A stretch of 64,000 nucleotides of DNA from DASXMT01 sp963812965 (GCA_963812965.1 CAWEXG010000003.1:185098-249097), one strand, 5' to 3'; numbered from the stretch's first letter, positions 7,691 through 18,274 are shown. Notes: generated from the sequence alone by a model not told the origin. A program made the numbers and translations.

Positions 7691-9799
7691 ATGATCGAAC
7701 TGGACACAACGCCTCTCAGGACTTCCGACGGCATCCAGGTCGAAGTTCCATCCGTCTCCGGGTCCCACCGCTACATGCCAGCGCTCGACGGCCTCCGAGC
7801 GCTGGCCGTCGCCGGTGTCATCGCCTACCACTTCGACTTCCACTGGGCGAACGGTGGGTACCTCGGTGTCGACTTCTTCTTCGTGCTGTCCGGGTTCCTC
7901 ATCACCAGCCTGCTGGCCGGCGAGTGGGGCGCATCAGGACGCCTCCGGCTGCGGCTGTTCTGGGCCCGTCGAGCGAAGCGGCTGCTACCGGCCGTCCTGC
8001 TGTTGCTGCTGGTCCTGACCGTCTACGACTGGCTGGGTGGCCCCAATATCACCGGGGGTACGTTCCGAGGCGACGCCATCGCCACCCTCTTCTACTACGC
8101 CAACTGGCATCTCATCGCTACCCACCAGTCGTACTTCGCCCAGTTCGAGGCGCCCTCGGTCCTGAAGCACACGTGGTCGTTGGCGATCGAGGAGCAGTTC
8201 TATCTGGTCTGGCCGCTGATCATCCTGGGGATGTTCCGGTTCGCCACACGCAAGCGCTCCCGACAACAGCAGGTCTTCCCCCGACGCCTCACCCTGGTGG
8301 TGACCGCCGTCCTTGCCGCCGCCTCCGCCTTGGACATGGCGCTCCTCTACCACCAGGGTGCCGATACCTCTCGCATCTACTACGGCACCGACACACGAGC
8401 CTTCGAGCTGCTCATCGGCGCCATCCTGGCGTTGATAGTGACGGCTCGACCGGACCACTCACCCCAGGTGCGCCGTGCCCTGCACCTCGTCGGACCGGCG
8501 TGTGCCATCGGCCTGGGCTACCTATGGGTAACCGCAGGCGACAACCAAGGCAACCCGTCGGGCTGGATGTACCAGGGCGGGTTGGTGGTTGCTGGTGTCC
8601 TTGCAGCTGTGGTCATCGCCAGCGTGGCCCAGCCCGATGCCGGCCCTCTCGGCGCAGTCTTATCGGTCCGCCCGCTCCGATGGGTCGGGCGCATCTCCTA
8701 CGGCCTGTACCTCTGGCACTGGCCGGTCTACGTCCTCATGACCGACGTCACCACCGGCCTCAATGGTGCTGCGCTGCTCATCGCCCGGCTGGCGGCAACC
8801 GTGGCTGCCGCCACCGCCAGCTTCTACCTCATCGAACGACCGGTTCGTCGCTACCACTGGAAAGGCTGGCCGTTCACCATCTCCGCCGTCTCGGCCGTCG
8901 CCGTCACCGCCGTGATCATCGTGGTGGGAACGGTGCCGGAGGCGACCTCGGCCACCTCGGTGCCGAACTATGCGTCGGTGAAGGTGGTCTCCCCCACTGC
9001 CATACCGAACCCGCTGCCCCCGGCGATCCACCTGCCGGCGGGCACGGTGATCTCGCCTGCCCACCCGCTCCGGGTGCTCACGCTCGGGGACAGCGTGATG
9101 TACGACGCGGAGCTCGGCATCCGTGCCTCGTTGCAGGCCACCGGGGAGGTGACCGTCACCACGCATGGCTACCCCGGCTGGGGTCTGCTCGTCGATCCCA
9201 AGGGGTTCCCGCAGGAACTGGCCCAGACCATCGCCCAGACGCATCCCCAGGTGATCCTGGGCATGTGGTCGGCGGACGATCCGTTCGCCCTCGCCCATCC
9301 CGCCGCCTACCGGAAGATCATCACCGAGGCGGTGCAGGTGATGTTGACGCCGGGGGACGGTGTGGACGGAGTTGTTTTCTTGCAGTTCCCTCATGTCGGC
9401 GCGCTCAATACGATCATCAACCCGGCAGCACGCCAGGCGCACTTGGATGCCAACGTGGCCGGCGCCAGGGCGTGGACGAACATCGTGTCGAAGCTCCCTG
9501 CCCAGTTCCCGGGCCAGGTGACCTTTCTGTACACCGCTTCGGCGTTGGACCTGGACGGCCAGTACTCACCGTGGTTGCCGACCACCACCGGGGGCTGGAT
9601 CCGGGTCCGGAAGACGGACAACACCCACTTGTGCCCCGCCGGAGCAGCGGTACTCGGTGCGGCGGTGACCGAGCAGCTCAGTCCCATGTTCCACCTGCCG
9701 CCGCCGGCCCCGGGGTGGATCAACAGCAGCTGGACGTCGAACAGCAACCGGTACGACGATCCGGCAGGACTGTGCCCGAACGACCAACCGAGCTCGTAA
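7691..9799 (+). CDS. Acyltransferase-3 family membrane protein with C-terminal SGNH domain
   Basis: The 702-residue protein is intact. Residues 25-400 hold about ten membrane segments and the acyltransferase-3 signatures LDGLRALAVAGVIAYH (with the catalytic His) and GVDFFFVLSGFLITSLL. WSLAIEEQFYLVWPL follows, then YGLYLWHWPVYV and FYLIERPVRR. The C-terminal 270 residues are an extracytoplasmic SGNH domain with LTLGDSVMYD (nucleophile Ser) and DNTHLCPAG (Asp and His). By analogy with OatA-type proteins it probably O-acylates a cell-envelope polysaccharide. It is one of four such genes in the first 24 kb. The lipid or sugar substrate cannot be read from the sequence. Confidence 0.92.
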   Translation: MIELDTTPLRTSDGIQVEVPSVSGSHRYMPALDGLRALAVAGVIAYHFDFHWANGGYLGVDFFFVLSGFLITSLLAGEWGASGRLRLRLFWARRAKRLLPAVLLLLLVLTVYDWLGGPNITGGTFRGDAIATLFYYANWHLIATHQSYFAQFEAPSVLKHTWSLAIEEQFYLVWPLIILGMFRFATRKRSRQQQVFPRRLTLVVTAVLAAASALDMALLYHQGADTSRIYYGTDTRAFELLIGAILALIVTARPDHSPQVRRALHLVGPACAIGLGYLWVTAGDNQGNPSGWMYQGGLVVAGVLAAVVIASVAQPDAGPLGAVLSVRPLRWVGRISYGLYLWHWPVYVLMTDVTTGLNGAALLIARLAATVAAATASFYLIERPVRRYHWKGWPFTISAVSAVAVTAVIIVVGTVPEATSATSVPNYASVKVVSPTAIPNPLPPAIHLPAGTVISPAHPLRVLTLGDSVMYDAELGIRASLQATGEVTVTTHGYPGWGLLVDPKGFPQELAQTIAQTHPQVILGMWSADDPFALAHPAAYRKIITEAVQVMLTPGDGVDGVVFLQFPHVGALNTIINPAARQAHLDANVAGARAWTNIVSKLPAQFPGQVTFLYTASALDLDGQYSPWLPTTTGGWIRVRKTDNTHLCPAGAAVLGAAVTEQLSPMFHLPPPAPGWINSSWTSNSNRYDDPAGLCPNDQPSS

Positions 9800-9824
9800 A
9801 CGGTGGGGTGAGGTTGCCGGGGGT

Positions 9825-10041
9825 GGTGGGTCGTCGGGGTGGTGGGTCGTCGGGGTGGGGGGTCGTCGGGGGTGGTGGGTCGTCGGGGGTGGGGGTCGTC
9901 GGGGTGGCGGGTCGTCGGGGTGGCGGGTCGTCGGGATGGGGGGTCGTCGGGACGAGGGGTTCCTGGAGCGGGGTTATCGGGGTGGCGGGTCATCGGGGTG
10001 GCGGGTCATCGGGATGGCGGGTCGTCGGGGTGGGTTCGTCG
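9825..10041. repeat. G-rich 16-bp tandem repeat array with quadruplex potential
   Basis: About a dozen imperfect 16-bp units of the form gcGGGTCgtcGGGGtg run between the acyltransferase stop and the epimerase start, with small variants (gtcatc, gggatg). Runs of three or more G separated by 4-6 bases recur on the plus strand, matching the G-quadruplex pattern in the RNA-like strand of both flanking genes. Open frames across it give only Pro/Arg/Asp low complexity and are not credible genes. Confidence 0.9.
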
Positions 10042-10168
10042 ATGCAGCATGCTGCCGGGGCAACGTACCGGCAGATTGACCCGGAGGGGTCGGACGATCC
10101 CATGCCGATAGGCTCGACCGGTCGAGCCGCCCTTAGACGGGCGCATGATCGGAGGGGGAACAGCCACC

Positions 10169-11093
10169 ATGGGCACTGAACAGCTACAAGGGGCCAAGAT
10201 CGTGGTCGTCGGGGCCACCGGGCAGGTAGCCGAGCCACTGACCATCGCCCTGGCCCAGAAGAACGAGGTCTACGGCGGAGCCCGTTTCCGTGACGCAGCA
10301 GCTCGGGATCGGCTCGAGTCGGCCGGGGTCAACTGCGTCGCCATCGATCTGCTCGCCAGCGACGTGAGCGGCCTGCCTGCCGACGCCGACTACGTGCTCA
10401 ACCTGGCCGTGGTCAAGTCGAACAACTGGGACAAGGACCTCCAGGCCAATCTGGGCGGCCTGGCCGCCCTGATGGAGCACCATCAGAACGCCAGAGCGTT
10501 CCTGCACTGCTCGAGTACCGCTGTCTATAAGCCCATGGGCCATCACATCTTCGCCGAGGGTGACGAGCTCGGAGACAACCACGCCGTCTGGCCGTTTCTC
10601 CGGACCTACAGCATCTGCAAGATCGGCGCCGAGGCGACGAGCGCGCTGGGCAGCACAGCGGTTCGACCTACCCACCACCATCGCCCGGTTGTCGGTGCCC
10701 TACGGCGATCACGGCGGGTGGCCGGCCATCCACCTCGAGATGATGATCAACGGGAACGCCATTCCCGTGCACACCGACGCGCCGAGCGTGTATCACCCCC
10801 TCCACGACGACGACATCTTCGGGATGGTCGGAGGGCTGCTGGCCGCAGCGAGCGTGCCGGCCACCACCGTCAACTGGGGTGGCGACGAAGCGGCCAGCAT
10901 CGAGGACTGGTGCGAGTACCTGTCCGAGCTGACCGGGGTGGAAGCCCGGTTCGAACCGACGGACGCCACCATCGACAGCGTGCAGATCGACCTCACCCGC
11001 ATGCACGAGCTGGTCGGGAACACCACGGTTGGCTGGAAGGACGGCATCCACCGCATGGTCAAAGCCCGCCATCCCGAGCTGCTCGCCAGCTGA
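10169..11093 (+). CDS. NAD(P)-dependent epimerase/dehydratase family protein, one frame break
   Basis: The ATG at 10169 follows GGAGGGGG by ten bases. The N-terminus has the Rossmann motif IVVVGATGQVAEP, then LNLAVVKSNNW, then HCSSTAVYKP with the active-site Ser/Thr region, and the YSICKIGAE motif supplying the YxxxK pair. After a one-base shift near 10640 the frame continues as FDLPTTIARLSVPYGDHGGWP and then VNWGGDEAASIEDWCEYL, ending at LLAS. The combined length of about 308 residues is normal for extended short-chain dehydrogenases acting on nucleotide sugars. Context among acyltransferases and glycosyltransferases suggests glycan precursor synthesis; the substrate is unknown. Confidence 0.8.
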
Positions 11094-11147
11094 ACGGCCC
11101 GACCGGGCACTCCCCCACCGCCACCCCGACCAGCAACAACCATCGCC

Positions 11148-13094
11148 GTGGCATTCGATACCGTCGCTGACCGCCCTCAGCGCCCCCTGCACGGTCATCG
11201 GTGGCGCATCCCGTGGGCGACGGTGCTCCCCATCGCCGTCTACGCCGTCCTCGGTCTGGCCGCGTACTACCCCACCTGGCCCGGTGACCCGAGCCGGATC
11301 GTCAGCTGCTCGTGCTCCGACGCCGGGTTGAACACCTGGTTCCTGGCGTGGACGGCGCACGCTGTCGCCCACGGGCACAACCCCTTCTTCACGACGGCGT
11401 TGAACCACCCCGCCGGCGTGAACCTCACCTACAACACCCAGATGCCGTTGCTGGGCCTGCTCACCACGCCTCTCACCCTCACTGCGGGCCCGGTAGCCAG
11501 CCTCAACCTGCTGATGTGGTTCGCCTTCCCCCTCTCGGCCACCTCCATGTTCCTGGTCCTCCGACGGTGGACGTCGTGGGCACCGGCGGCGTTCGTGGGT
11601 GGGCTGCTCTACGCCTTCTCTCCCTACATGTTCGGCCAGTCGACCGGCCATCTCCATCTGACGTTCATCCCGCTGCCTCCGCTCATACTGCTGGCGGTGG
11701 TCGAGCTGTTCGTGCACCGCTCCGGCAGCCCGACCAGATGGGGTGTGGCCCTGGGGCTCCTCGCCGCCGGCCAGTTCTTCATCTCGTCGGAGATCCTGAC
11801 GACCACGGGCCTGGTCACCGTCATCGGCCTGGTGGTGCTGGCCATAGCCCGACCACACGAGGTGTTGGGTAGCCTCCGTTTCGCGTCCCAGGGACTCGTG
11901 TGGGCTTCCATCATCTTCGCGGCGCTGATCGCCTACCCGGCGTGGATGTTCTTCGCCGGACCACTGCACTACGACGCAGCGTCCAAGGCAGCCCAGACCT
12001 CTCCGTTGAGCGCCGACCTCCTCGGGCCGTTCGTCCCCACGTCCCTGGAGCGGTTCACCCCCGTCCGCTGGGCCACCGTCGGCAACAACTTCATACCGTT
12101 CGGCGACTACACGGAGAACGGCAGCTACCTGGGCGTGCCCCTGGTGCTCCTGCTCGTCTACGCCACCATCCGGTTCTGGCGCAACCGTTGGATCCGCTTC
12201 ACGGCGTTGATGGTCATGGTGACCTTCGTCCTGTCTCTCGGGTCGACGCTGGTCGTCGACGGACGGCGGACGGGAGTCCCGCTGCCGTATGCGCTCATCC
12301 AGCACGTGCCCATCGTTGAGAACCTGATGCCATCGAGGATCTCGATGCTCACCGCCTTGTTCGCCGGCGTGCTCCTGGCCCTGGGACTGGACCAGCTGCA
12401 CGCCACGCTGCGCAGCGGTCGGCGCTCGGCATCTGGGGGCGAGCGCAGTGGTGGTGGTGGTGTGAGCACGGTCGCGGACCAAGCGACCTCATCCAGGAAC
12501 GCGCCCAGGAAGCCCGTGAAGATAGCCACCGGCGAGTGGGTCGCCTTCGCCGCCGTCGCCGTACTGGCAATCGTTTCGTTGGTCCCGAGCTGGCCCAATC
12601 GAACCGTCCCCACCGGTACACCTTCGTACTTCACCTCTCGTGACGTCGACCGGATCTCGCCGGGCACCGTCACCCTCACCTATCCCTACGCCATGTCCAC
12701 CCACGCTCAACCCATGGTGTGGCAGTCGGTGACGGGCATGCGCTTCACCCTGATCGGCGGCTACGCCCTCATCCCCAACTCGAACGGCGTGCCCAGCCTG
12801 TTCCCCTCGCAGCTGGACCCGCCCACGGTCCAGGAGTTCCTCGTCAACGAGGAGGGCGGCGTCCCCTTCTATCTGTCTCCATCGGTGCCCGACAACAGCA
12901 CGCTGGTGGGTGACGTCAGGCAGTTCGTCGCCCGTTACGGGGTGGGGGCGGTGCTGGTCGCAACGTCGGAGCAGAATTCGGCACAGGTGAGCCGGCTCAT
13001 CACCGAAGCACTCGGCACACCACCGACCGTCTCTGGCGGGATTGCCGCCTGGTACCACGTCCAGCACGACCCGGGGCTGCATCCACCCGGCTGA
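11148..13094 (+). CDS. Polytopic membrane protein, GT-C glycosyltransferase-like
   Basis: The 648-residue protein has about eleven hydrophobic segments spread from residue 23 to 460. A long loop after the first segment contains SCSCSDAGLNTWFLAWTA and NPFFTTALNHPAGVNL, the kind of acidic/aromatic first loop seen in GT-C enzymes that use polyprenyl-phosphate sugars. The last 190 residues are largely soluble after a Gly/Ser-rich linker (RRSASGGERSGGGG) and one more helix. It begins 54 bases after the epimerase and probably shares its transcript. A role in assembling or decorating an envelope glycan is inferred; no catalytic residue can be assigned with certainty. Confidence 0.7.
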   Translation: MAFDTVADRPQRPLHGHRWRIPWATVLPIAVYAVLGLAAYYPTWPGDPSRIVSCSCSDAGLNTWFLAWTAHAVAHGHNPFFTTALNHPAGVNLTYNTQMPLLGLLTTPLTLTAGPVASLNLLMWFAFPLSATSMFLVLRRWTSWAPAAFVGGLLYAFSPYMFGQSTGHLHLTFIPLPPLILLAVVELFVHRSGSPTRWGVALGLLAAGQFFISSEILTTTGLVTVIGLVVLAIARPHEVLGSLRFASQGLVWASIIFAALIAYPAWMFFAGPLHYDAASKAAQTSPLSADLLGPFVPTSLERFTPVRWATVGNNFIPFGDYTENGSYLGVPLVLLLVYATIRFWRNRWIRFTALMVMVTFVLSLGSTLVVDGRRTGVPLPYALIQHVPIVENLMPSRISMLTALFAGVLLALGLDQLHATLRSGRRSASGGERSGGGGVSTVADQATSSRNAPRKPVKIATGEWVAFAAVAVLAIVSLVPSWPNRTVPTGTPSYFTSRDVDRISPGTVTLTYPYAMSTHAQPMVWQSVTGMRFTLIGGYALIPNSNGVPSLFPSQLDPPTVQEFLVNEEGGVPFYLSPSVPDNSTLVGDVRQFVARYGVGAVLVATSEQNSAQVSRLITEALGTPPTVSGGIAAWYHVQHDPGLHPPG

Positions 13095-13150
13095 CCCGGA
13101 ACCACCCTACACGTCAAATGGGCCCCGACGGCTGTTAGCGTTCTGCGATT

Positions 13151-14545
13151 GTGGAGGCCTCGGTGCGGATCGCGTCACAGGACCAGGGCGCAGCACCGAG
13201 CACGAGACCGAGCGAGACCGAGCGAACGGCACCCTCCACCACCGTAGAGCCGGAAAGGCGAAGCGGCACAGTGGGCCCGATGGTGGTCGGCTTCTCGGCT
13301 CGGTGTCTGGATCGCACTGTCACGGATAGTCGTCGGGATCGTCGTCGGCCATGCCGTGGTGTCGCTGTTCCCCCAGGCCATGCAGCACTCGAAGCTGGGC
13401 ACGTTGAGCAGCAATACGTGGCTGGGGGTGTTCGACCGGTGGGACGCCCGGTACTACACGACCATCGCCGCCCACGGGTACTCGTCCCACTTCGTTGACG
13501 CCCGGGCCTTCTTCCCCGGCTATCCGATCGTGTTGCGGATCGCATACGAGATAACCGGCGGCGTGTTCACCTATAGCCAGACGGGCTGTCTCGTCTCGTT
13601 CGTGGCGTTCGTCGCAGCCGCCGTCCTGTTGCATCGCCTGGTGGCTCGGCGCCTCGGGACGCGAGCAGCGCTCATCTCCACCATCCTGTTCTGTTGGTTC
13701 CCGACCTCCCTCTTCTTCTTGGCCCCGTACTCCGAGGCCCTGTTCGCGTTGGAGATCCTGGTCGTGGCCACCCTGCTGGATCGAGGACGGTGGTGGGCGG
13801 CAGCGTTGGTCGCCGGGTACGCGTCGGCGACGTCGCCTGAGTCTGCAGCGCTGACAGCGGCCATCGTGATCGCAGCACTGGTCGGACATCGGGGACTCCG
13901 CCGTGCCATCGGGTACGGACTGGTCGGCTCGTACGGGGCAGTGGCGTACGTGCTGTTCCTGGGCGTCGGTTCGGCAACCCCCTGGCGTTCGCCGACGTGT
14001 TGGGCAACTTTCATCGTGTGGCCGAGTTCCCGTACGTCGGGGTGGTCCAGAACATCGGTTCCATCCATCATGCGCTGAGCAAACAGGGGGCGACGCCTGC
14101 AGGCTTCCACTACCTGACGTCCAACATCGTCTGGATGTGGCTGCTCGACGACGTTGTCGTCGTCCTGGCGCTGTGCGCGCTCCTCTACCTGGTGGTGATC
14201 GCCGTCCGAGACCGGCATGCACGGGACGAGTCGTACGACCCGACCATCGCCGACCTCGACGCTGCCGAGATCGACACGCCGATCGGGGCGCGGATCCCGG
14301 TTGCCTGGATCGTCGTGCTCGGCGGTATCGCGATCATCGCCGCATCCACGGTCATCCACGCGCCACGATCGTCCATCTCGACCGAGGGCCAGGCCAGGTT
14401 GGTCTGCGTCGCCTTCCCGCTCTACCCGGCGTTGTACCTGATGGCACGTCGGTGGCAGGCACTGCTGATCATCGGCATCGCCGGATCGATCGCCGCAGCC
14501 GTGCTCTTCCAGATGATGTTCAACCTCGGCTACTGGGTCACCTGA
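13151..14545 (+). CDS. PIG-V-like mannosyltransferase family membrane protein, two frame breaks
   Basis: The most diagnostic segment is FDRWDARYYTTIAAHGY followed by ARAFFPGYPIVLRIAYE, the signature of bacterial PIG-V-type GT-C mannosyltransferases that use polyprenyl-phosphate-mannose. Hydrophobic helices follow to the C-terminus at LGYWVT. The N-terminal helix LGVWIALSRIVVGIVVGH is in frame with this block, but the only upstream start (GTG 13151) is in another frame, so a break near 13290 is needed. A second break near 13970 leads into FGNPLAFADVLGNFHRVAEF. The last 16 bases overlap the convergent acyltransferase gene. Confidence 0.7.
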
Positions 14546-16613
14546 GAGATGGTGGTCGGCACCGAGCGCTCGATGAGCGGCCAGATCCGCGGGGAGATCC
14601 AGTTGTAGAACGCCTGTGCCACAGCCTGAGTGGAGTTGTTGGCGAATGGGTTGCCGGGTGCATAGGAAGGCGTGTGAATGCCGTCGGGCGTCCTGATCTG
14701 GATGCCGTCGAGGTACTCGGTGAAGACCCCCTTGGGGGAGAGGATCTTGCCGTAGTCCACGACGCTCACCTTGCCCGGGTACTCGGCGGCCACCGTCCTG
14801 AGCAGACCGTTGTAGATGGCGACGCCTTCGGGCGAGTCCTCGGGGGCCGCTGCCCCACCACTCTGTAGCGCGTTGTCCTCCGCCGGCATGGTCAGGAAGT
14901 CGAAGTGTGCCCCGTAGGTGGTCCCGATCTTCACCGCCTTGCGCATCTGCGTCATCTCGTAGCGTTGGAAGGACGGCTCCAGGATGTTGGTCCAGTGACC
15001 GTTCATGAGGAGATCCTGGACCTCCCAGTCCCCCGCCACGAACAGGACGACGTCACCGGGGCCGGGACGGGTACTGCGTATCCGCGCCGTGTCGAACGCC
15101 GGCCACTGCTGGCTGGCCGGCGTCGACTCCCGACACGCCGGAAACATGATCTCTTGAGGTACCGGCGGGTTGTTCGACGAGTAGGAGGCGATGGCCAGAC
15201 CGCAGCCGAACAGCCCGCCGTTGGCAACGGTCGTGCCGTTGGGCGCTGTGGCAGCGAGGGCAAAGCCCAGCGTGTACGCAGTGCTGTCACCCAGCACCAC
15301 CACCGTCTTCGGCGAGTTGGCGAACGGTGTCTGAGCCGATCCGTGACCGTGGAACCTGTTCACCCCCGGCGCCGCCGTCGCCACCACCACCGTGCCGGCA
15401 ACAACGACCGCCACCGTTGCCCCCAGAAGCGCCACCGAGGGGACGATGGCCTTCAGCGACCGCCAGAACGTGCCGTACATGACCGGACGTTCCACCAGGT
15501 AGAAGCTGGCTGCAGCGATGACGATGGTGGAGGCAAACCGAAACGCCATGAGCCACAGGCCGTAGAGACCGGTGTTGGTCGAGTCGACAAAGATGTAGAT
15601 GGGAAAGTGCCACAGGTAGGCGCCATAGGAGATCGTCCCCAGCCACACCAGGGGCCGTAGTGACAGCACCCGGGCCACCACCCCAGAGGGCACGCACACC
15701 GCCCCGATGATCACCGCTGCCGAAGCCAGCGCCGAGATGGCAAAGCCACCCTGGTAGTCAAAGGCTGCGGTGCCAGTTGCCACGTTGGCCAGGGTGAACA
15801 TGACCGCAAAGCCCACCAGACCGACCAGCACCAGCAGACGCCGAGCAGTGGGTGAGGTGGCCTGTGGTGCCAGACCGGTGGTGCCCTGGCGCCGTTGGAT
15901 CATCAGCATGGCGCACGCCATGGCGGCGCCGATGAGAATCGACTGGGCGTGGGTGTCGGTTCCGAAGTACAGCCTGGTCGTATTGGCTGTTGGGCTGTAG
16001 AGCAGGGCCATCTCTGTTGCCGATGCGGTGGCACCGACCACCGAGAGCACCAACAGCGCCCGAAGTCCTTTGGCAAACGTCTTGGTGACGTGCAGAACGG
16101 CGAGCACGACCAGTGGCCAGATCAGGTAGAACTGCTCTTCGACCGCCAGTGACCAGGTATGCGTCAGCGGCGAGACGGGGCCGGTTACCACGAAGTAGTT
16201 GCCGCTGGCAGCGATCTGCCACCAGTTCGAGAAGTAGAAGAGCGCTGACAGGGCGCTCATGCGAAAATCGGGATAGGTGCCTGGTTGTGCGACGAACCGC
16301 ACGCAGATGGTGACCACCACCAGCATGACGAGTAGGGCTGGTAACAGGCGTCGAGCACGTCGCAGCCAGAACGCCGAGAGGATGATCCGACCACGGCGTT
16401 GGTACTCGCCCAACAACAGGCCGGTGATCAGGAACCCGGAGAGGACGTAGAAGATGTCGAGGCTGAAGAAGCCGCCTTGGAGTCCCCCGACCCCGAAGTG
16501 GTAGCCCATGATGATGAGCAGTGCCACGGCACGGAGGCCGTCGAGGGAGCTCCGACGCGTTCGTTCTTGGGTTTGGGGCTGGCAGCCGATGCCACCGTGT
16601 CAGAGACGCTCAC
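14530..16613 (-). CDS. Acyltransferase-3 family membrane protein with SGNH domain, N-terminal frame break
   Basis: From 16527 to the stop the frame is open for 665 residues: GYHFGVGGLQGGFFSLDIFY, VLSGFLITGLL, TWSLAVEEQFYLIWPL, ISYGAYLWHFPIYI and FYLVERPVMYG in the membrane part. The SGNH domain has VVLGDSTAYTLGF and PDGIHTPS. Just upstream the same frame reads LDGLRAVALLIIM, the obligatory family start, but meets a stop before any start codon. A GTG at 16613 (MSVSDTVASA) in another frame gives the likely true N-terminus, implying one indel near 16555. Probable role: acylation of an envelope glycan. Confidence 0.85.
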
Positions 16614-16700
16614 ACCACCACCTCATAGATGGCAACATGGCTGGCAGCACGGTCGACCTCAATCCTGGCCGCCAGGACCGAACCACCTATGACTCCCATA

Positions 16701-17312
16701 ATGAACGCTCAACATAGCGGCCCACATGAACAGGTTGCGGGCGGTCGTTGCCAACGCTGTCCGTGGGCCGAGAGCTCCGAGGCGATGCGCACCTATCACG
16801 ACGACGAGTGGGGCGTTCCTTCCTCGGACGACCCGCATCTGTTCGAGATGCTCCTGCTCGAGGGGGCTCAGGCCGGGCTCTCCTGGTCGACCATCCTCAA
16901 CAAGCGAGCCAACTACCGCCGGGCCCTCGACGGGTTCGACCCGGAACGCATCGCCCGCTACGACGAGGCGAAGCTCGCCCACCTGCTCGACGATCCGGGC
17001 ATTGTGCGCAACCGTCTGAAGGTGCGGTCCACGGTGACGAACGCTCGCGCGTTCCTCGCCACTCGTGACGAGCACGGATCCTTCTCCCGGTACCTGTGGA
17101 CGTGGGTCGACGGCAGGCCAATCGTGAACCGATCCCGATCAACAGCAGACCTCCCTGCCCGTACCGACCTGTCCGACCGCGTCAGCAAAGACCTGAAACG
17201 ACGTGGCTTCACGTTCGTCGGATCGACGATCGTCTACAGCTATCTCCAAGCCGTCGGCATCGTCGACGATCACCTCGCCACTTGCCCGAAGGCCAAGAGG
17301 CCCAGCGGATAG
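16701..17312 (+). CDS. tag: DNA-3-methyladenine glycosylase I
   Basis: The protein has the full Tag pattern: RCQRCPWA near the start with a zinc-binding Cys, YHDDEWGVP, LFEMLLLEGAQAGLSW, STILNKRANYR, DDPGIVRNRLKV, SKDLKRRGFTFVGSTIVYSY and the closing QAVGIVDDHLATC with the zinc His and Cys. Tag removes 3-methyladenine from alkylated DNA and starts base excision repair. Upstream in-frame starts exist at 16629 and 16689; the ATG at 16701 leaves a short leader close to the usual family length, so the start is a judgement. The gene diverges from the acyltransferase on the other strand. Confidence 0.93.
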   Translation: MNAQHSGPHEQVAGGRCQRCPWAESSEAMRTYHDDEWGVPSSDDPHLFEMLLLEGAQAGLSWSTILNKRANYRRALDGFDPERIARYDEAKLAHLLDDPGIVRNRLKVRSTVTNARAFLATRDEHGSFSRYLWTWVDGRPIVNRSRSTADLPARTDLSDRVSKDLKRRGFTFVGSTIVYSYLQAVGIVDDHLATCPKAKRPSG

Positions 17313-17505
17313 AGAGGTACTTCGTCGCGGCTCGGTGCACATAGATAGGTCAGAGTGAGTACTGATCTCCGATACGAAACCCGCTACGACAGCCTGCGAC
17401 ATAACGAACCCTGATTGTTGAGACAGGTGAACCGGCGTTGTGTGACCGTGTCAGTGGTCTGACGGGTGACATTCTGAAAGCGTTCCATGACCGACTCTGA
17501 GCCGA

Positions 17506-18156
17506 TCAATCAACCGCCTGCGCCCGGCGATTACGGTGTCCGAGGATCCCTTGACCAGCGAAAGAAGCGGCTTGAGCGCGGTTGCGAACGTTGAGCTTGC
17601 CGTACAGGTGGCGCAGCTGCGTCTTAATTGTATTCTCGCTTACGTAGAGGTTGGCACCGAGCTCTCTGTTCGTCATCCCGGTCGGAAGTAACGATAGGAG
17701 TTCGCCTTCGCGTTCGGTAAGCCCAATTTCACGACCTGGCCAGCGCAGCATCTCGTCAATCTGGGCCCGTTGGGACCGTTCCGTCAGGGAGACGCGCTCG
17801 CCACGAGCAACCGCAGTGATTCCATCGATAATCTGTTGTGCCGGTGCAGCCTTTGAGATAAATCCTTGCGCGCCGGAACGCATTGCACGGCGCACGGCCA
17901 AGGGATGGTCGGAAAAGCTGAACACGACGATCGCTCCGTTACTAGGATCGGCCGCAAGAGCTCGAACTCGATCTGCGAGACTTTCTACCTCTCCGAAGGT
18001 GTCGAGCAACGTGATGTCGACCCGGCGCACTGGGCGTTTCCGAATGTCAATTTCTACGACTTGGATCTCCCGCCCCTTGCGCTCGAAGAGGGCCAACAAC
18101 CCTTCGAGGACGATCTCATAGTCATTCACCAGGGCAACCCGGAGACGTTTTGCCAT
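17506..18156 (-). CDS. NarL/FixJ-type response regulator (LuxR helix-turn-helix)
   Basis: Residues 5-120 form a receiver domain: the acidic pair in VALVNDYE, the likely phospho-acceptor Asp in ITLLDTFGE, the switch Ser in VVFSFSD, and the conserved Lys in FISKAA. Residues 140-205 are a LuxR helix-turn-helix: GLTEREGELLSLLPTGMTN, RELGANLYVSENTIKTQLRH, LYGKLNVRNR. No histidine kinase is next to it. It is transcribed away from the csbD-like gene, and a perfect 20-bp palindrome lies between them, so this regulator may control itself and that stress-type gene (inference). Confidence 0.88.
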   Translation of the reverse strand: MAKRLRVALVNDYEIVLEGLLALFERKGREIQVVEIDIRKRPVRRVDITLLDTFGEVESLADRVRALAADPSNGAIVVFSFSDHPLAVRRAMRSGAQGFISKAAPAQQIIDGITAVARGERVSLTERSQRAQIDEMLRWPGREIGLTEREGELLSLLPTGMTNRELGANLYVSENTIKTQLRHLYGKLNVRNRAQAASFAGQGILGHRNRRAQAVD

Positions 18157-18189
18157 GATCTCATCCTACGTTCACGTTGCATGGCATCA

Positions 18190-18209
18190 AATCACCCGAT
18201 CGGGTGATT
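18190..18209. promoter_or_regulatory. Perfect 20-bp palindrome between regulator and csbD-like gene
   Basis: AATCACCCGA is followed immediately by its exact inverted copy TCGGGTGATT. It lies 34 bases upstream of the response regulator start and 66 bases upstream of the csbD-like start, within the shared divergent promoter region. An operator for a dimeric factor, possibly the LuxR-type protein, is the simplest reading. Confidence 0.6.
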
Positions 18210-18274
18210 GACCACCCCAACTTTGTCAGTAAGGCTACGAGGTACCTCATCGACAAGAGAGAGCGAGTGCGAAA

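Noticed and set aside
9391..9993. Pro/Thr/Arg/Asp-rich open frame on the minus strand over the G-rich array
   Set aside because: The repetitive peptide comes from the 16-bp DNA repeat, and the rest is antisense of the acyltransferase.
10668..12482. 604-residue open frame opposite the GT-C-like protein
   Set aside because: Composition is Arg/Gln/Glu/Gly-rich as expected for antisense of a membrane protein gene; no motif is seen.
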